This document shows positions 26,038 to 35,373 of a stretch of 64,000 nt of DNA, one piece after another (the first letter of the stretch is position 1; each line of letters begins with the position of its first letter). The translations under genes were made by a program, and so were the position numbers. Source of the DNA: Pseudoxanthomonas sp. Root630 (GTDB taxonomy: Bacteria > Pseudomonadota > Gammaproteobacteria > Xanthomonadales > Xanthomonadaceae); NCBI RefSeq assembly GCF_001427585.1, contig NZ_LMGY01000016.1, positions 397,440 to 461,439 on the forward strand, read 5' to 3'. The notes below the pieces were generated by a model. That model saw only the letters and a program-made list of their open reading frames with translations, ran no database searches and was not told the origin of the DNA.

Positions 26038-26700
26038 TCACTTCGAAATGTCGAGCTTGTCGAGCAAGGCGGCCGCGGCCACCTGCTCGGCGTTGCGGCG
26101 GGAGGTGCCCTCGCCTTCCGCCATCAGCGGCGGATCCAGCGTGGTGCACCGGGCCAGGAAGAGCTTGGCGTGGTCGTCGCCGCTTTCCGAAACCAGATCG
26201 TAGACCGGCAGCGGGCGCTGCCGCCCCTGCAACCACTCCTGCAGGCGCGTCTTGGCGTCCTTTTCCGGCCGGCCGACCGGCAGGGCCGCCAGCGAGGCCT
26301 CGAACCAGGGCAGCACCACGCGGCGACACCCCTCGTAGCCGGCGTCCAGATAGATGGCGGCGACCACGGCTTCCAGCGCATCCGCGAGGATCGAATCGCG
26401 GCGGTGCCCACCGGACTTCATTTCGCCCGGGCCCATCGTCAGCCGCTCGCCCAGCTGCAGCTCACGGGAGATGACGGCCAGCGCCGCCTCGCGCACCAGC
26501 TCGGCGCGCGCGCGCGTCAGCGCGCCTTCGTCGGCCTTGGGCCAGCGCTGGAAGAGGGCTTCCGCGACCAGCAGGTTGACCACGCCGTCGCCGAGGAACT
26601 CCAGCCGTTCGTTGTGGGGAGCGCCGGCGCTGCGATGCGTCAGGGCCTGTGCGAGCAGGCCCTGGTCAGCGAAAGCATGGCCGATGCGGTCAACCGCCAA
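26038..26700 (-). CDS. rnc: Ribonuclease III
   Basis: A 220-residue double-strand-specific ribonuclease processing rRNA precursors and regulatory RNA. The catalytic signature is [20 protein letters not shown]; the second acidic cluster is [19 protein letters not shown]-like, with conserved Asp and Glu. A double-strand RNA-binding domain occupies about 147-220 ([29 protein letters not shown]). The start is TTG 26700: the only upstream in-frame codon before the preceding gene's TAA is GGG, so no ATG or GTG is available. Translation may rely on coupling to the DUF4845 gene, which ends 4 bases upstream. Confidence 0.95.
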   Translation of the reverse strand: MAVDRIGHAFADQGLLAQALTHRSAGAPHNERLEFLGDGVVNLLVAEALFQRWPKADEGALTRARAELVREAALAVISRELQLGERLTMGPGEMKSGGHRRDSILADALEAVVAAIYLDAGYEGCRRVVLPWFEASLAALPVGRPEKDAKTRLQEWLQGRQRPLPVYDLVSESGDDHAKLFLARCTTLDPPLMAEGEGTSRRNAEQVAAAALLDKLDISK

Positions 26701-26704
26701 ACCC

Positions 26705-27082
26705 TTATTCCGGCGACTGGCGCGTCAGAGGCTGGGAGGCATCGAACTTGCCCACCACGTCGAGGTTGCCCAGCAACGGACGACGCACTTCGTAGTTGAC
26801 GCTCATCTTCCAGCCCCCGTCCATCCGCTCGATCTTGACGTTGGCCGGCTTCACGTTCTCGGAGTAGTTGATGTACAGCCTGCGGAAGAACAGGTCCTGG
26901 ATCTTGGCCGGATCCATGTCGGACACTCCCGCTTCATTGGACAGTCCCTTGAGTGCGGACTTGACCGAGTAGAACTCCTGGTACATGGGGAACAGCCGCA
27001 TGGCGATGAAGGCTGCGAAGCCGACCACCACCAGCACCATCAGGAACCCCAACAACGTCATGCCACCCTGGTTGCGCTTCAT
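26705..27082 (-). CDS. DUF4845 protein with type IV pilin-like N-terminus
   Basis: A 125-residue protein found between lepB and rnc in many gammaproteobacteria. The N-terminus [20 protein letters not shown] resembles a type IV prepilin leader and helix: a short basic leader, Gly, then a hydrophobic helix. However, the position of the invariant Glu 5 of pilins is Gly here. The rest ([30 protein letters not shown]) is a small periplasmic domain. ATG 27082 is preferred over the ATG two codons upstream because GGGGGA is then correctly spaced. Function unknown; conserved placement suggests a link to secretion or translation genes. Confidence 0.82.
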   Translation of the reverse strand: MKRNQGGMTLLGFLMVLVVVGFAAFIAMRLFPMYQEFYSVKSALKGLSNEAGVSDMDPAKIQDLFFRRLYINYSENVKPANVKIERMDGGWKMSVNYEVRRPLLGNLDVVGKFDASQPLTRQSPE

Positions 27083-27116
27083 TGCCATTCCCCCATGCCC
27101 CGTTGATGTCGGATTG

Positions 27117-27917
27117 CTATTCGATACCGTTGCCGATGCGCGAAGCATCGAAGCCATTCTTGCAGACCCAGCCCTCGCAGTTCAGCCAGATCAGGAAGGC
27201 CTTGCCCCGGAGATTCTCCTCCGGCAGGAAATGGTAGTCCCAGAACCGGCCATCCAGACTGTTGTCGCGGTTGTCGCCCATCACGAAATAGCGGCCCGGC
27301 GGCACGATCCAGTCGCCCTCGCCGCCGCCCGGTGGCGGTACGCCGACGTTCTCCAGGACCGTATGGGGGCGGCCCGGCAGATCCTCGCGCAGCAGGGTTG
27401 CCCCCGGCGCCTCGGTGTTGCCGCCGGTGCCTTCGTAGGCCCCGAGGGTCTGGTACTTCAACGGCTGGCCGTTCAGGTAGACGGTATCGCCATGGAAACC
27501 GACCTTGTCGCCGGGTAGGCCGATCACGCGCTTGATCCAGTTGTTCTGCGGGTCGTGCGGCGGCTTGAACACCACCACGTCGCCACGAGCCGGCTCACCC
27601 AGGGCCAGGAACTTCTGGTTGGTGATCGGCAGGCGCAGGCCATAGGAGAACTTGTTGACCAGGATGAAATCGCCGATCAGCAGGTTCGGCATCATCGAGC
27701 TGGACGGGATCTTGTAAGGCTCGGCGATGAAACTGCGCAGCACGAGCACCACCGCGAGCACCGGGAAGAAGGCGCGCGAGTAATCGACCAGCACCGGCTC
27801 CTCGTCGAGCAGGCCACCCTTGGCCTTGCGACGCTTGGCAAGGAACAGCTTGTCCGCCAGCCAGACCACGCCGGTCAGCAGCGTCAGTACCACGAGGATC
27901 GTTTCAAACCAGACCAT
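27117..27917 (-). CDS. lepB: Signal peptidase I
   Basis: A 266-residue inner-membrane serine protease that cleaves signal peptides. Two N-terminal membrane segments are visible (VWFETILVVLTLLTGVVWLA and FFPVLAVVLVLRSFIAEP). The catalytic Ser lies in IPSSSMMPNLLIGD and the Lys in NWIKRVIGLPGD. The signature GDNRDNSLDGRFWDY is near the C-terminus. ATG 27917, with GGGAATAAAG before it, is preferred over a start 14 codons upstream. The lepA-lepB order with lepA upstream is the classical operon; the spacing between them is 96 bases. Confidence 0.96.
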   Translation of the reverse strand: MVWFETILVVLTLLTGVVWLADKLFLAKRRKAKGGLLDEEPVLVDYSRAFFPVLAVVLVLRSFIAEPYKIPSSSMMPNLLIGDFILVNKFSYGLRLPITNQKFLALGEPARGDVVVFKPPHDPQNNWIKRVIGLPGDKVGFHGDTVYLNGQPLKYQTLGAYEGTGGNTEAPGATLLREDLPGRPHTVLENVGVPPPGGGEGDWIVPPGRYFVMGDNRDNSLDGRFWDYHFLPEENLRGKAFLIWLNCEGWVCKNGFDASRIGNGIE

Positions 27918-28013
27918 CTTTATTCCCTTGGAACGGAATTCGTCTTTGGAAAGCGACAAGCCGACCGGAACCGTCCGGGCACGCCCGGTGCTTCCACTTG
28001 CCGCTGTCGCCTG

Positions 28014-29822
28014 TTACTTGCTGTCCACCTGCAGCACCGCCAGGAAGGCTTCCTGCGGAATTTCCACGCGGCCCACCTGCTTCATCCGCTTCTTGCCCTC
28101 TTTCTGCTTCTCGAGGAGCTTCTTCTTGCGGGTGATGTCGCCACCATAGCACTTGGCCAGCACGTTCTTCCGCATCGCCTTGACCGTGCTGCGCGCGATG
28201 ATCTGCGAGCCGACCGCGGCCTGGATCGCCACGTCGAACATCTGCCGCGGGATCAGCTCCTTCATCTTCTCGCACAGTTCGCGGCCGCGCCGGTCGGCGT
28301 GGCTGCGGTGCACGATCAGGCTGAGCGCATCGACCTTGTCGCCGTTGATCAGCGTGTCCAGGCGCACGAACGGGCCGGGCTGGAAACGCAGGAACGAGTA
28401 GTCGAGCGACGCGTATCCGCGGCTGACCGACTTCAGCTTGTCGAAGAAGTCCAGCACCACCTCGGCCATGGGCAGCTCATAACTGATCTGCACCTGGCTG
28501 GCGAGGTACTGGATGCCGATCTGCACGCCGCGCTTCTCTTCGCACAGCTTGATGATGGCGCCGATGTAGGTCTCGGGGGTGAGGATGTTGGCGCGGATGA
28601 TGGGCTCGCGCACCTCTTCGATCAGGTTGGTTTGCGGCAGTTTGGCCGGGTTGTCCAGCGAAAGTACCGTGCCATCGGTCTTGAGGACTTCATACACGAC
28701 CGTCGGGGCCGTGCTGATGAGGTCGAGGTCGTACTCGCGCTCCAGGCGCTCCTGCACGATCTCCATGTGCAGCATGCCGAGGAAGCCGCAACGGAAGCCG
28801 AAGCCCATGGCTTCGGAGCTTTCCGGTTCGAAGCGAAGCGCGGCGTCGTTCAGGCGCAACTTCTCCAGCGCCTCGCGCAACGCCGGGTAGTCCTCGGCGT
28901 TCACCGGGAACAGGCCGGCGAACACGCGCGGCTGCATTTCCTGGAAACCGGGCAGCGGACCCGGCGCGGGATCGCCCGCCAGGGTGAGGGTGTCGCCGAC
29001 CGGCGCACCATGCACGTCCTTGATCGACGCGGTGATCCAGCCCACCTCGCCGGCGCCGAGCTTCTTCAGCTCCTTGCGCTTGGGGGTGAACACGCCGACT
29101 TTGTCCACTTCGTGGGTGCGGCCGGTGGACATCACCAGGATCTTGCTCTTCGGGCCGATCTCGCCCTGCATCACGCGCACCAGCGAGACCACACCCAGGT
29201 AGTTGTCGAACCAGGAGTCGATGATCAGCGCCTGCAGCTTGTCGGTGTCCCGTGGCTGCGGCGGCGGAATGCGCTGGACGATGGCTTCCAGCACCAGGTC
29301 CACGTTGAGGCCGGTCTTGGCGCTGACGGCGACCGCATCGTCGGCGTCGATGCCGATGACGGCTTCGATCTCGGCCTTGGCCCGCTCGGTATCGGCGGTC
29401 GGCAGGTCGATCTTGTTCAGCACCGGCACCACTTCCAGGCCCTGCTCCACCGCGGTGTAGCAGTTGGCGACGGACTGGGCTTCCACGCCCTGGGCCGCAT
29501 CGACCACCAGCAGCGCGCCTTCGCAGGCGGCCAGCGAGCGGCTGACTTCGTAAGAGAAGTCGACGTGGCCAGGCGTGTCGATGAAATTGAGCTGGTAGAC
29601 CTGCCCGTCCTTCGCCTTGTACGGCAGGGACACGGACTGGGCCTTGATGGTGATGCCGCGCTCGCGCTCGATCGGATTGGAGTCGAGCACCTGCGCTTCC
29701 ATCTCGCGGGCCTCGAGGCCGCCGCAGAGCTGGATGATGCGGTCGGCCAGGGTCGATTTGCCGTGGTCGACGTGCGCGATGATCGAGAAGTTGCGGATAT
29801 TCCGCATGGAATCAGAAGACAT
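28014..29822 (-). CDS. lepA: Elongation factor 4 (LepA), back-translocating GTPase
   Basis: A 602-residue translational GTPase acting on ribosomes, implicated in back-translocation and in 30S assembly. The G domain has [14 protein letters not shown], the switch region [18 protein letters not shown] and NKIDLP. The C-terminal LepA-specific domain carries [20 protein letters not shown]. Length and ends fit the family. Of the two possible starts (29822, or the ATG 5 codons later), 29822 matches the MSSDxMRNIRNF beginning I recall from Xanthomonas homologues. It heads a lepA-lepB-DUF4845-rnc-era-recO run. Confidence 0.97.
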   Translation of the reverse strand: MSSDSMRNIRNFSIIAHVDHGKSTLADRIIQLCGGLEAREMEAQVLDSNPIERERGITIKAQSVSLPYKAKDGQVYQLNFIDTPGHVDFSYEVSRSLAACEGALLVVDAAQGVEAQSVANCYTAVEQGLEVVPVLNKIDLPTADTERAKAEIEAVIGIDADDAVAVSAKTGLNVDLVLEAIVQRIPPPQPRDTDKLQALIIDSWFDNYLGVVSLVRVMQGEIGPKSKILVMSTGRTHEVDKVGVFTPKRKELKKLGAGEVGWITASIKDVHGAPVGDTLTLAGDPAPGPLPGFQEMQPRVFAGLFPVNAEDYPALREALEKLRLNDAALRFEPESSEAMGFGFRCGFLGMLHMEIVQERLEREYDLDLISTAPTVVYEVLKTDGTVLSLDNPAKLPQTNLIEEVREPIIRANILTPETYIGAIIKLCEEKRGVQIGIQYLASQVQISYELPMAEVVLDFFDKLKSVSRGYASLDYSFLRFQPGPFVRLDTLINGDKVDALSLIVHRSHADRRGRELCEKMKELIPRQMFDVAIQAAVGSQIIARSTVKAMRKNVLAKCYGGDITRKKKLLEKQKEGKKRMKQVGRVEIPQEAFLAVLQVDSK

Positions 29823-29922
29823 GGGGGGCGGCGGCCTGTGCCGTCGTCAGGAATAACGGGACATTATCGCACGCCCGCCGGCCCATCTCGCCGTTCCGGC
29901 GAGCGGGCCACTGCCACGGACA

Positions 29923-29950
29923 GGGGCGCCCCGCAGGGACGGGGCACCCC
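29923..29950 (-). terminator. GC hairpin downstream of mucD
   Basis: On the minus strand GGGGTGCCCCG, loop TCCCTG and CGGGGCGCCCC form an 11-bp stem with one G-U pair, 14 bases after the mucD stop. There is no T-run. It probably separates the rpoE-rseA-mucD transcript from lepA. Confidence 0.6.
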
Positions 29951-29964
29951 GCAGCGGATCCGGG

Positions 29965-31467
29965 TCAGGATTTCTCGATGGTGACGGCGAGGAAACGCGT
30001 GCCGAAACTGGGGTGCCGGACGAGCAGCATGACCGTGTCGCCCACCTTCGCACGGGCCAGTTCGCGGTCCAGCGCCGCGGGGCTGTCCACCTTGGTCCTG
30101 CCCACCTGGAGAATGGCCATGCCCGGCGCGAGGCCGGCCTCGCGCGCGGAGGCGCTCTCGACGCGGGTCACCAGTACGCCGTCTCCGGTCTCGATGCCGA
30201 GCCGCTTTCGCGCCGCGGCGTCCAGCGCCTGGGTCTGGAGGCCCAGGGGGTTGCTTCCCGCCGGTGCCGCCGACGGCGCGGGCGTGGCGCGGGGCGTGCC
30301 GGCCACGTCCTCGGGCTCTTCGAGCGCGCTCAAGGTCACCTGCACATCCCGCGGCTTGCCGTCGCGGATCACCGTCACCTTCGCCTTGCTCCCGGCGGGC
30401 AGCGGGCCCACCAGCGGCGGGAGGTCCTCGCGGGTGCCGATCTTGCGGCCATTGAAGGCCGTGATGACGTCACCCGGCACGATGCCCGCCTTCTCCGCGC
30501 CACTGCCCGGCTGCACCGTGGCCACCAGCGCGCCATTGGCGTCGGGCAGGTCCAGGCCCTTCACTTCGTCCGGCCCGATGTTCTGCATGCTGACGCCCAG
30601 CATCGCCCGGCTGACCTTGCCGCCGGACTTCAGCTGCTCCACGGCGCTCATCGCCAGGTCGATGGGGATCGCGAAACTGATGCCCATGTAGCCGCCCGAC
30701 ACCGAGAAGATCTGCGAGTTGATGCCGACCACTTCGCCGCGGGTATTGAGGAGCGGCCCGCCCGAATTGCCCTGGTTGATCGCCACGTCGGTCTGGATGA
30801 AGGGCACGTAGCGCTGTTCCGGCGAGGCGTTGCGGCCGACGGCGCTGACGATGCCGGCGGTGACCGAGTGGTCCAGGCCCAGCGGCGAACCGATCGCGAC
30901 CACCCACTGGCCAGGCTTCAGCACCGCGGAGTTGCCGATGCGCACCGTCGGCAGGCCCTTGGCGTCGACCTTCAGCAGGGCGACGTCGTACTGCTGGTCG
31001 CTGCCCACCACCTTGGCGGTGAGCTCGCGGCGGTCGGGCAGCGTGACTTTCACTTCATCGGCGCCGTCCACCACGTGGTGGTTGGTCAGCACATAGCCGT
31101 CGGCCGAAATGATGAAGCCCGAACCGATCGACGTGCCGCCACGACGCTGCGGCCCCTGCCCGGGGCCGGGCATTTCGAAGCCCGGCGGCAGCATGCGGCG
31201 GAAGATTTCCGGGATATCGCCCTCGTCGGCCTGCGCGCTGGCGCGGGTGCCGATCTTGGCTTCCACGTTCACCACGCCAGGCCCCACCTGCTCGACCAGC
31301 TGGGTGAAGTCCGGCAGCCCGGTCACCAGTTGCGGGGCGGGCGACGGGGGGACGGCCGGCGCGGTAGTCACGGCCGGCGCGGGCGCATCGGCCTGTTGTG
31401 CGCAAGCGGCCAGTGGCGTGGTCAACATCAGCAGGGTCAACAGGCCATGACGGGCGTGGGGAGTCAT
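29965..31467 (-). CDS. mucD: DegP/MucD-type periplasmic serine protease, possibly lipid-anchored
   Basis: A 500-residue HtrA-family protease degrading misfolded envelope proteins. The triad is visible: His 131 (TNHHVVD), Asp 161 (QYDVALLKVD) and Ser 235 (NQGNSGGPL). Two PDZ domains follow (about 270-360 and 405-495). The N-terminus is MTPHARHGLLTLLMLTTPLA followed by AC: LAAC is a lipobox, so the protein may be a lipoprotein anchored at Cys 22, followed by a long Ala/Pro linker. Ordinary cleavage after ACA is the alternative. It lies downstream of rpoE-rseA, as mucD does in Pseudomonas and Xanthomonas, and should act within the envelope-stress response. Confidence 0.93.
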   Translation of the reverse strand: MTPHARHGLLTLLMLTTPLAACAQQADAPAPAVTTAPAVPPSPAPQLVTGLPDFTQLVEQVGPGVVNVEAKIGTRASAQADEGDIPEIFRRMLPPGFEMPGPGQGPQRRGGTSIGSGFIISADGYVLTNHHVVDGADEVKVTLPDRRELTAKVVGSDQQYDVALLKVDAKGLPTVRIGNSAVLKPGQWVVAIGSPLGLDHSVTAGIVSAVGRNASPEQRYVPFIQTDVAINQGNSGGPLLNTRGEVVGINSQIFSVSGGYMGISFAIPIDLAMSAVEQLKSGGKVSRAMLGVSMQNIGPDEVKGLDLPDANGALVATVQPGSGAEKAGIVPGDVITAFNGRKIGTREDLPPLVGPLPAGSKAKVTVIRDGKPRDVQVTLSALEEPEDVAGTPRATPAPSAAPAGSNPLGLQTQALDAAARKRLGIETGDGVLVTRVESASAREAGLAPGMAILQVGRTKVDSPAALDRELARAKVGDTVMLLVRHPSFGTRFLAVTIEKS

Positions 31468-31536
31468 CGAACGCAAGCCTCGATAGGAAGAAGGAACACG
31501 GGGAGGGACGCCGGCGACGGCCGACGCCCGGGGGAT

Positions 31537-32439
31537 TTACTCGCGCGGCGCGTCGGCAGGCAGCTCGACCGGCGGCACCTGTTGCAGGCGCGGTTCGAAC
31601 GGATAGAACGTCCGGCCCGCGGACTCACTGCTGTAGCCGGTCGTCAGGGCGCCCGTCGCAGACGGATAGGACGACAGCGCGGAGCGCGGCCACGGGCGTG
31701 CCGGCACGGCGGACGCATCCTGGGACGGATGGGAGAACGGGTTGGCCGAGGCATGCACGGGTGTTGCTGCCAGCGCGCTCGTGGCATTGCCCGCGGCGGG
31801 CAGCGTGCCGGTCGCGCGACGGGGCGCGTCCGCACTGGCCACGCGTTGCGCGGACCGGCCGGCCTGCTGGCTACGGGTGGCGCTGCGACGGGTTGCGTTG
31901 TCCTGGCGGCGCGGCAGGCTGGCGGCGGCGACCACGGCGGCAGCGGCGTAGGCCTCTGCATCAGGTGCCGGAGCCGACGGATTCTGAGTGGGGACCACGG
32001 ACGGCGTGGCCTGCGCCGACGCGACCTGGGCCTCCTCACCGGCCGGGGCCGGCTGCGGTCCCTGCTGGCGGGCCATGAACAGCGCGACCAACGCGACGGA
32101 CGCCGCGAGCGCACCACCACCCCAGCGGGCCAGCAGGTTGCGCGACCGGCTGGCGGCGGCTTGCGCGGCGACCGGCGCCGCGGCGGATTCGGCTGCGACG
32201 GCCTTTGCCACGCGCTCGGCGAACCCGGTGGGCGCCGGTGCACGGCCTTGGCCACGCAGCACATCGCCGCACAGCTGCCAGCGTTCCCAGCAGCTGGCCA
32301 GGTCCTGGTCGTGCTGCAGGCGACGCAGCAGGAAGCGGGCTTCGTCCGCCACCAGTTCGCCGTCCATCAGGGCGGACAGCTGCTGGCGGTGGTGGATGTC
32401 GAGCTTGTCGATGGTCGGAGTCTCGTTGCGGGCAGTCAT
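31537..32439 (-). CDS. rseA: Anti-sigma-E factor RseA (MucA-like)
   Basis: A 300-residue one-pass membrane protein that holds RpoE inactive. The N-terminal domain HHRQQLSALMDGELVADEAR followed by FLLRRLQHDQDLASCWERWQ is the conserved RseA/MucA sigma-binding fold. One membrane helix lies at about 106-124 (WGGGALAASVALVALFM). The periplasmic part is long, Ala/Pro/Ser-rich and low-complexity, ending in FYPFEPRLQQVPPVELPADA. ATG 32439 overlaps the rpoE stop by 4 bases. Regulated proteolysis in the periplasm would release RpoE. The C-terminal half lacks an obvious RseB-binding fold, and no rseB gene follows: mucD is next. Confidence 0.9.
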   Translation of the reverse strand: MTARNETPTIDKLDIHHRQQLSALMDGELVADEARFLLRRLQHDQDLASCWERWQLCGDVLRGQGRAPAPTGFAERVAKAVAAESAAAPVAAQAAASRSRNLLARWGGGALAASVALVALFMARQQGPQPAPAGEEAQVASAQATPSVVPTQNPSAPAPDAEAYAAAAVVAAASLPRRQDNATRRSATRSQQAGRSAQRVASADAPRRATGTLPAAGNATSALAATPVHASANPFSHPSQDASAVPARPWPRSALSSYPSATGALTTGYSSESAGRTFYPFEPRLQQVPPVELPADAPRE

Positions 32440-33056
32440 GAGCGGGCACGCTCCCGGGTTGCGCTGTCGGTATCCAGCAGGGGACGCAATTGTTCGTCGA
32501 TGGCCTCGCGCGCCCGGAAGATGCGCGAACGCACCGTGCCGATCGGGCAATCCATCTTCTGCGCGATTTCCTCGTAACTCAGCCCTTCCACCTCGCGCAG
32601 GGTGATGGCGGTACGCAGCTCTTCCGGCAAACCATCCACGGCCTTCATCACCGTGGTCTCCAGTTCCTGGCGCATCAGCTCGCGCTCGGGCGTGTCGGTG
32701 TCGCGCAACCGGGCGCCGATGTCGTACTGCTCGGCGTCGGCGGCATCCACGTCGCCCATGGGAGGGCGGCGGTTGTGCGCGACCAGGTGGTTCTTGGCGG
32801 TATTCACGGCGATACGGTGCAGCCACGTATAGAACTGGGAATCGCCCCGGAAGTTGCCCAGCGCGCGATATGCACGCAGGAACGTCTCCTGGGCCACGTC
32901 CTGGCACTCGCTCCAGTCATGGACGTACCGCCCGATCAGCGCCACCACACGATGCTGGTACTTGCGCACCAACAGGTCGAAGGCCGCGCTGTCGCCGCGT
33001 TGCACGCGTCTGACCAGCTCGAGGTCCAGCTCCTGGGTTGGATCTGTTTCGGCCAT
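32436..33056 (-). CDS. rpoE: RNA polymerase sigma factor RpoE (AlgU)
   Basis: A 206-residue ECF sigma factor controlling the envelope-stress response. Region 2: FDLLVRKYQHRVVALIGRYV, ECQDVAQETFLRAYRAL, FYTWLHRIAVNTAKNHLV. Region 4: LPEELRTAITLREVEGLSYE, then EIAQKMDCPIGTVRSRIFRA. This is far closer to E. coli RpoE and P. aeruginosa AlgU than to the other ECF factor at 7766. ATG 33056 gives a normal N-terminus; the frame is open 27 codons further upstream. It is the first gene of rpoE-rseA-mucD. I could not find a convincing sigma-E-type promoter (GAACTT/TCTGA) in the 238 bases upstream. Confidence 0.95.
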   Translation of the reverse strand: MAETDPTQELDLELVRRVQRGDSAAFDLLVRKYQHRVVALIGRYVHDWSECQDVAQETFLRAYRALGNFRGDSQFYTWLHRIAVNTAKNHLVAHNRRPPMGDVDAADAEQYDIGARLRDTDTPERELMRQELETTVMKAVDGLPEELRTAITLREVEGLSYEEIAQKMDCPIGTVRSRIFRAREAIDEQLRPLLDTDSATRERARS

Positions 33057-33229
33057 GCCGGGCCGCACTCCTGTCGGCTCGGCGGTGGCCGTGCCCTGTG
33101 ACCGCGCTAGCGGAGGAAAGTTCAACGCCTTGTCCAAACCGTTGTCCTATCAAGAATTTAACCAAGGCAGCAGGAACATCCCCCTGCCGCCGGTCACGCC
33201 CATGACGACGTTTCAACGGATATGTGGAT

Positions 33230-33259
33230 TTGACGTGGGTTAAACAACCTCGGGATGAT
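33230..33259 (+). promoter_or_regulatory. Possible promoter of the beta-oxidation gene
   Basis: TTGACG (33230-33235) and GATGAT (33254-33259) are 18 bases apart, and the ATG follows 35 bases later. This is in the 238-base region divergent between rpoE and the fadJ-like gene. The hexamer matches are moderate. Confidence 0.4.
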
Positions 33260-33294
33260 AGCGGCCTTATCCATACGTCAACGGATGGTCCTGC

Positions 33295-35358
33295 ATGGCC
33301 GCGAACTTCGATGGGCTGCGATTCAGTCACTGGCAGACCGAGCTGCGCGATGACGGCATCGTGGTGCTGGCCTTCGATCGCCAGGGCGCGAGCGTCAACG
33401 CATTCTCGCAGGATGTACTGATCGAACTGGCCGACATCATCGAGCGCCTGGCCATCGATCCGCCCAAGGGCGTGGTGCTGCGCTCGGCGAAAGCGTCCGG
33501 CTTCATCGCCGGTGCGGACCTGAAGGAATTCCAGGCATTCGACCGCAAGGGCACCGTCAACGACGCGATCCGCCGTGGCCAGGCCGTGTTCCAGAAACTC
33601 GCCGAACTGCCCTGCCCCACGGTCTCCGCGATCCATGGCTTCTGCATGGGCGGTGGCACCGAAATTTCGCTGGCCTGCGATTACCGCGTGGCCAGCAGCG
33701 ATCCGTCCACGCGCATCGGCCTGCCCGAAGTGAAGCTCGGCATCTTCCCCGGTTGGGGTGGCAGCGCGCGCCTGCCGCGCCTGGTCGGCGCGCCGAAGGC
33801 GATGGACATGATGCTCACCGGCCGCACGCTGTCGGCCGGTTCGGCCAAGGCGATGGGCCTGGTCGACAAGATCGTCGAACCAGCCGTGCTGATCGACGCC
33901 GCCGTGGCCCTGATCGCCTCGCGCCCGCAGCGCCCGTTCAAGCAGCGCTTCACCGGCTGGATCAGCAATAGCTGGCTGGCGCGCCAGCTGCTGGCGCCGC
34001 AGATGCTCAAGCAGGTCGCGCGCAAGGCACCGAAGGCGCACTACCCCGCGCCGTATGCCCTGATCAATGTCTGGAAGACCGCCGGCGGCAAGAGTATCCA
34101 GGCGCGCCTGGATGCCGAGCGCAAAGCGGTGGTGAAGCTCGCCGGCACGCCGACCGCGCGCAACCTGATCCGCATCTTCTTCCTCACTGAACGCCTCAAG
34201 GGCCTCGGTGGAAAAGACCACGGCATCGCGAACGTGCATGTCGTCGGTGCCGGCGTGATGGGCGGCGACATTGCGGCGTGGTCCGCGTACAAGGGCTTCA
34301 ACGTCACCCTGCAGGACCGCGAGCAACGCTTCATCGATGGCGCGCTCTCGCGTGCGCAGGAGCTGTTCGCCAAGAAGGTGAAGGACGAGAGCAAGCGCCC
34401 CGCCGTGGCCGCCCGGCTGAAGGGCGACCTGGCAGGCGATGGCGTGCCGCAGGCCGACCTGGTGATCGAAGCGATCATCGAGAACCCCGAGGCCAAGCGC
34501 GATCTCTACCAGACCGTCGAGCCGCGCCTGAAAGCCGACGCGCTGCTGACCACGAATACCTCGTCGATTCCGCTGACTGAACTGCGCGAGCACATCCAGC
34601 GCCCGGCGCAGTTCGCCGGCCTGCACTACTTCAATCCGGTGGCGCTGATGCCGCTCGTGGAGATCGTGCAGCACGATGCGCTGCACGAAGCCAACGTCAA
34701 ACGCCTGGCCGCGTTCTGCAAGGCGCTGGACAAGTTCCCGGTGCCGGTCGCCGGCACGCCGGGCTTCCTGGTCAACCGCGTGCTGTTCCCGTACATGCTG
34801 GAAGCAGCGACCGCCTACGCCGAAGGCATTCCCGGCCCGGTGATCGACAAGGCCGCGGTGAAGTTCGGCATGCCGATGGGCCCGATCGAACTGATCGACA
34901 CCGTCGGCCTGGACGTCGCGCAGGGCGTGGGCGCGGAACTGTCGCCGTTCCTCGGCCTGCAACTGCCCGCGGCACTGGCGACGGTCGAACCGGGCAAGCG
35001 TGGCAAGAAGGACGGCCAGGGCCTCTACAAGTGGGAGAACGGCAAAGCCGTGAAGCCGCAGGTGCCGTCCGACTACAAGGCGCCGGACGACCTGGAAGAC
35101 CGCCTGATCCTGCCGCTGCTCAACGAAGCGGTCGCCTGCCTGCACGACGGCGTGGTCGCCGATGCCGACCTGCTCGATGCCGGCGTGATCTTCGGCACCG
35201 GCTTCGCCCCGTTCCGCGGCGGCCCGATCGAGCACGTCAAGGCGGTCGGCCCCGACGCATTGCTGGAGAAGCTCAAGGCGCTGCAGGCGCGCCACGGCGA
35301 CCGCTTCGCGCCGCGTCTGGGCTGGGACAACCCGGCGTTGCGCACGCCCACCGTCTGA
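33295..35358 (+). CDS. fadJ: Bifunctional enoyl-CoA hydratase / 3-hydroxyacyl-CoA dehydrogenase
   Basis: A 687-residue multifunctional fatty-acid beta-oxidation protein. The crotonase domain (about 1-200) has AGADLKEF, HGFCMGGGTEISLACDYR and LPEVKLGIFPGWGG, with both catalytic Glu residues visible. The dehydrogenase (about 305-600) starts with the NAD-binding HVVGAGVMGGDIAAW and contains TTNTSSIPLTEL, the conserved HYFNPV with catalytic His, and TPGFLVNRV. A second C-terminal helical domain ends the protein. It is nearer FadJ than FadB in length, and no thiolase gene is adjacent, so the gene symbol is tentative. Confidence 0.9.
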   Translation: MAANFDGLRFSHWQTELRDDGIVVLAFDRQGASVNAFSQDVLIELADIIERLAIDPPKGVVLRSAKASGFIAGADLKEFQAFDRKGTVNDAIRRGQAVFQKLAELPCPTVSAIHGFCMGGGTEISLACDYRVASSDPSTRIGLPEVKLGIFPGWGGSARLPRLVGAPKAMDMMLTGRTLSAGSAKAMGLVDKIVEPAVLIDAAVALIASRPQRPFKQRFTGWISNSWLARQLLAPQMLKQVARKAPKAHYPAPYALINVWKTAGGKSIQARLDAERKAVVKLAGTPTARNLIRIFFLTERLKGLGGKDHGIANVHVVGAGVMGGDIAAWSAYKGFNVTLQDREQRFIDGALSRAQELFAKKVKDESKRPAVAARLKGDLAGDGVPQADLVIEAIIENPEAKRDLYQTVEPRLKADALLTTNTSSIPLTELREHIQRPAQFAGLHYFNPVALMPLVEIVQHDALHEANVKRLAAFCKALDKFPVPVAGTPGFLVNRVLFPYMLEAATAYAEGIPGPVIDKAAVKFGMPMGPIELIDTVGLDVAQGVGAELSPFLGLQLPAALATVEPGKRGKKDGQGLYKWENGKAVKPQVPSDYKAPDDLEDRLILPLLNEAVACLHDGVVADADLLDAGVIFGTGFAPFRGGPIEHVKAVGPDALLEKLKALQARHGDRFAPRLGWDNPALRTPTV

Positions 35359-35373
35359 TCCGGCACCACGATC

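Noticed and set aside
27555-32577. Two long plus-strand frames (809 and 854 residues) opposite lepB, lepA, mucD and rseA
   Set aside because: Shadows of genes with clear catalytic motifs on the minus strand.
33057-33294. A sigma-E autoregulatory promoter for rpoE
   Set aside because: I looked for GAACTT with a TCTGA-type -10 on the minus strand and found no convincing pair.
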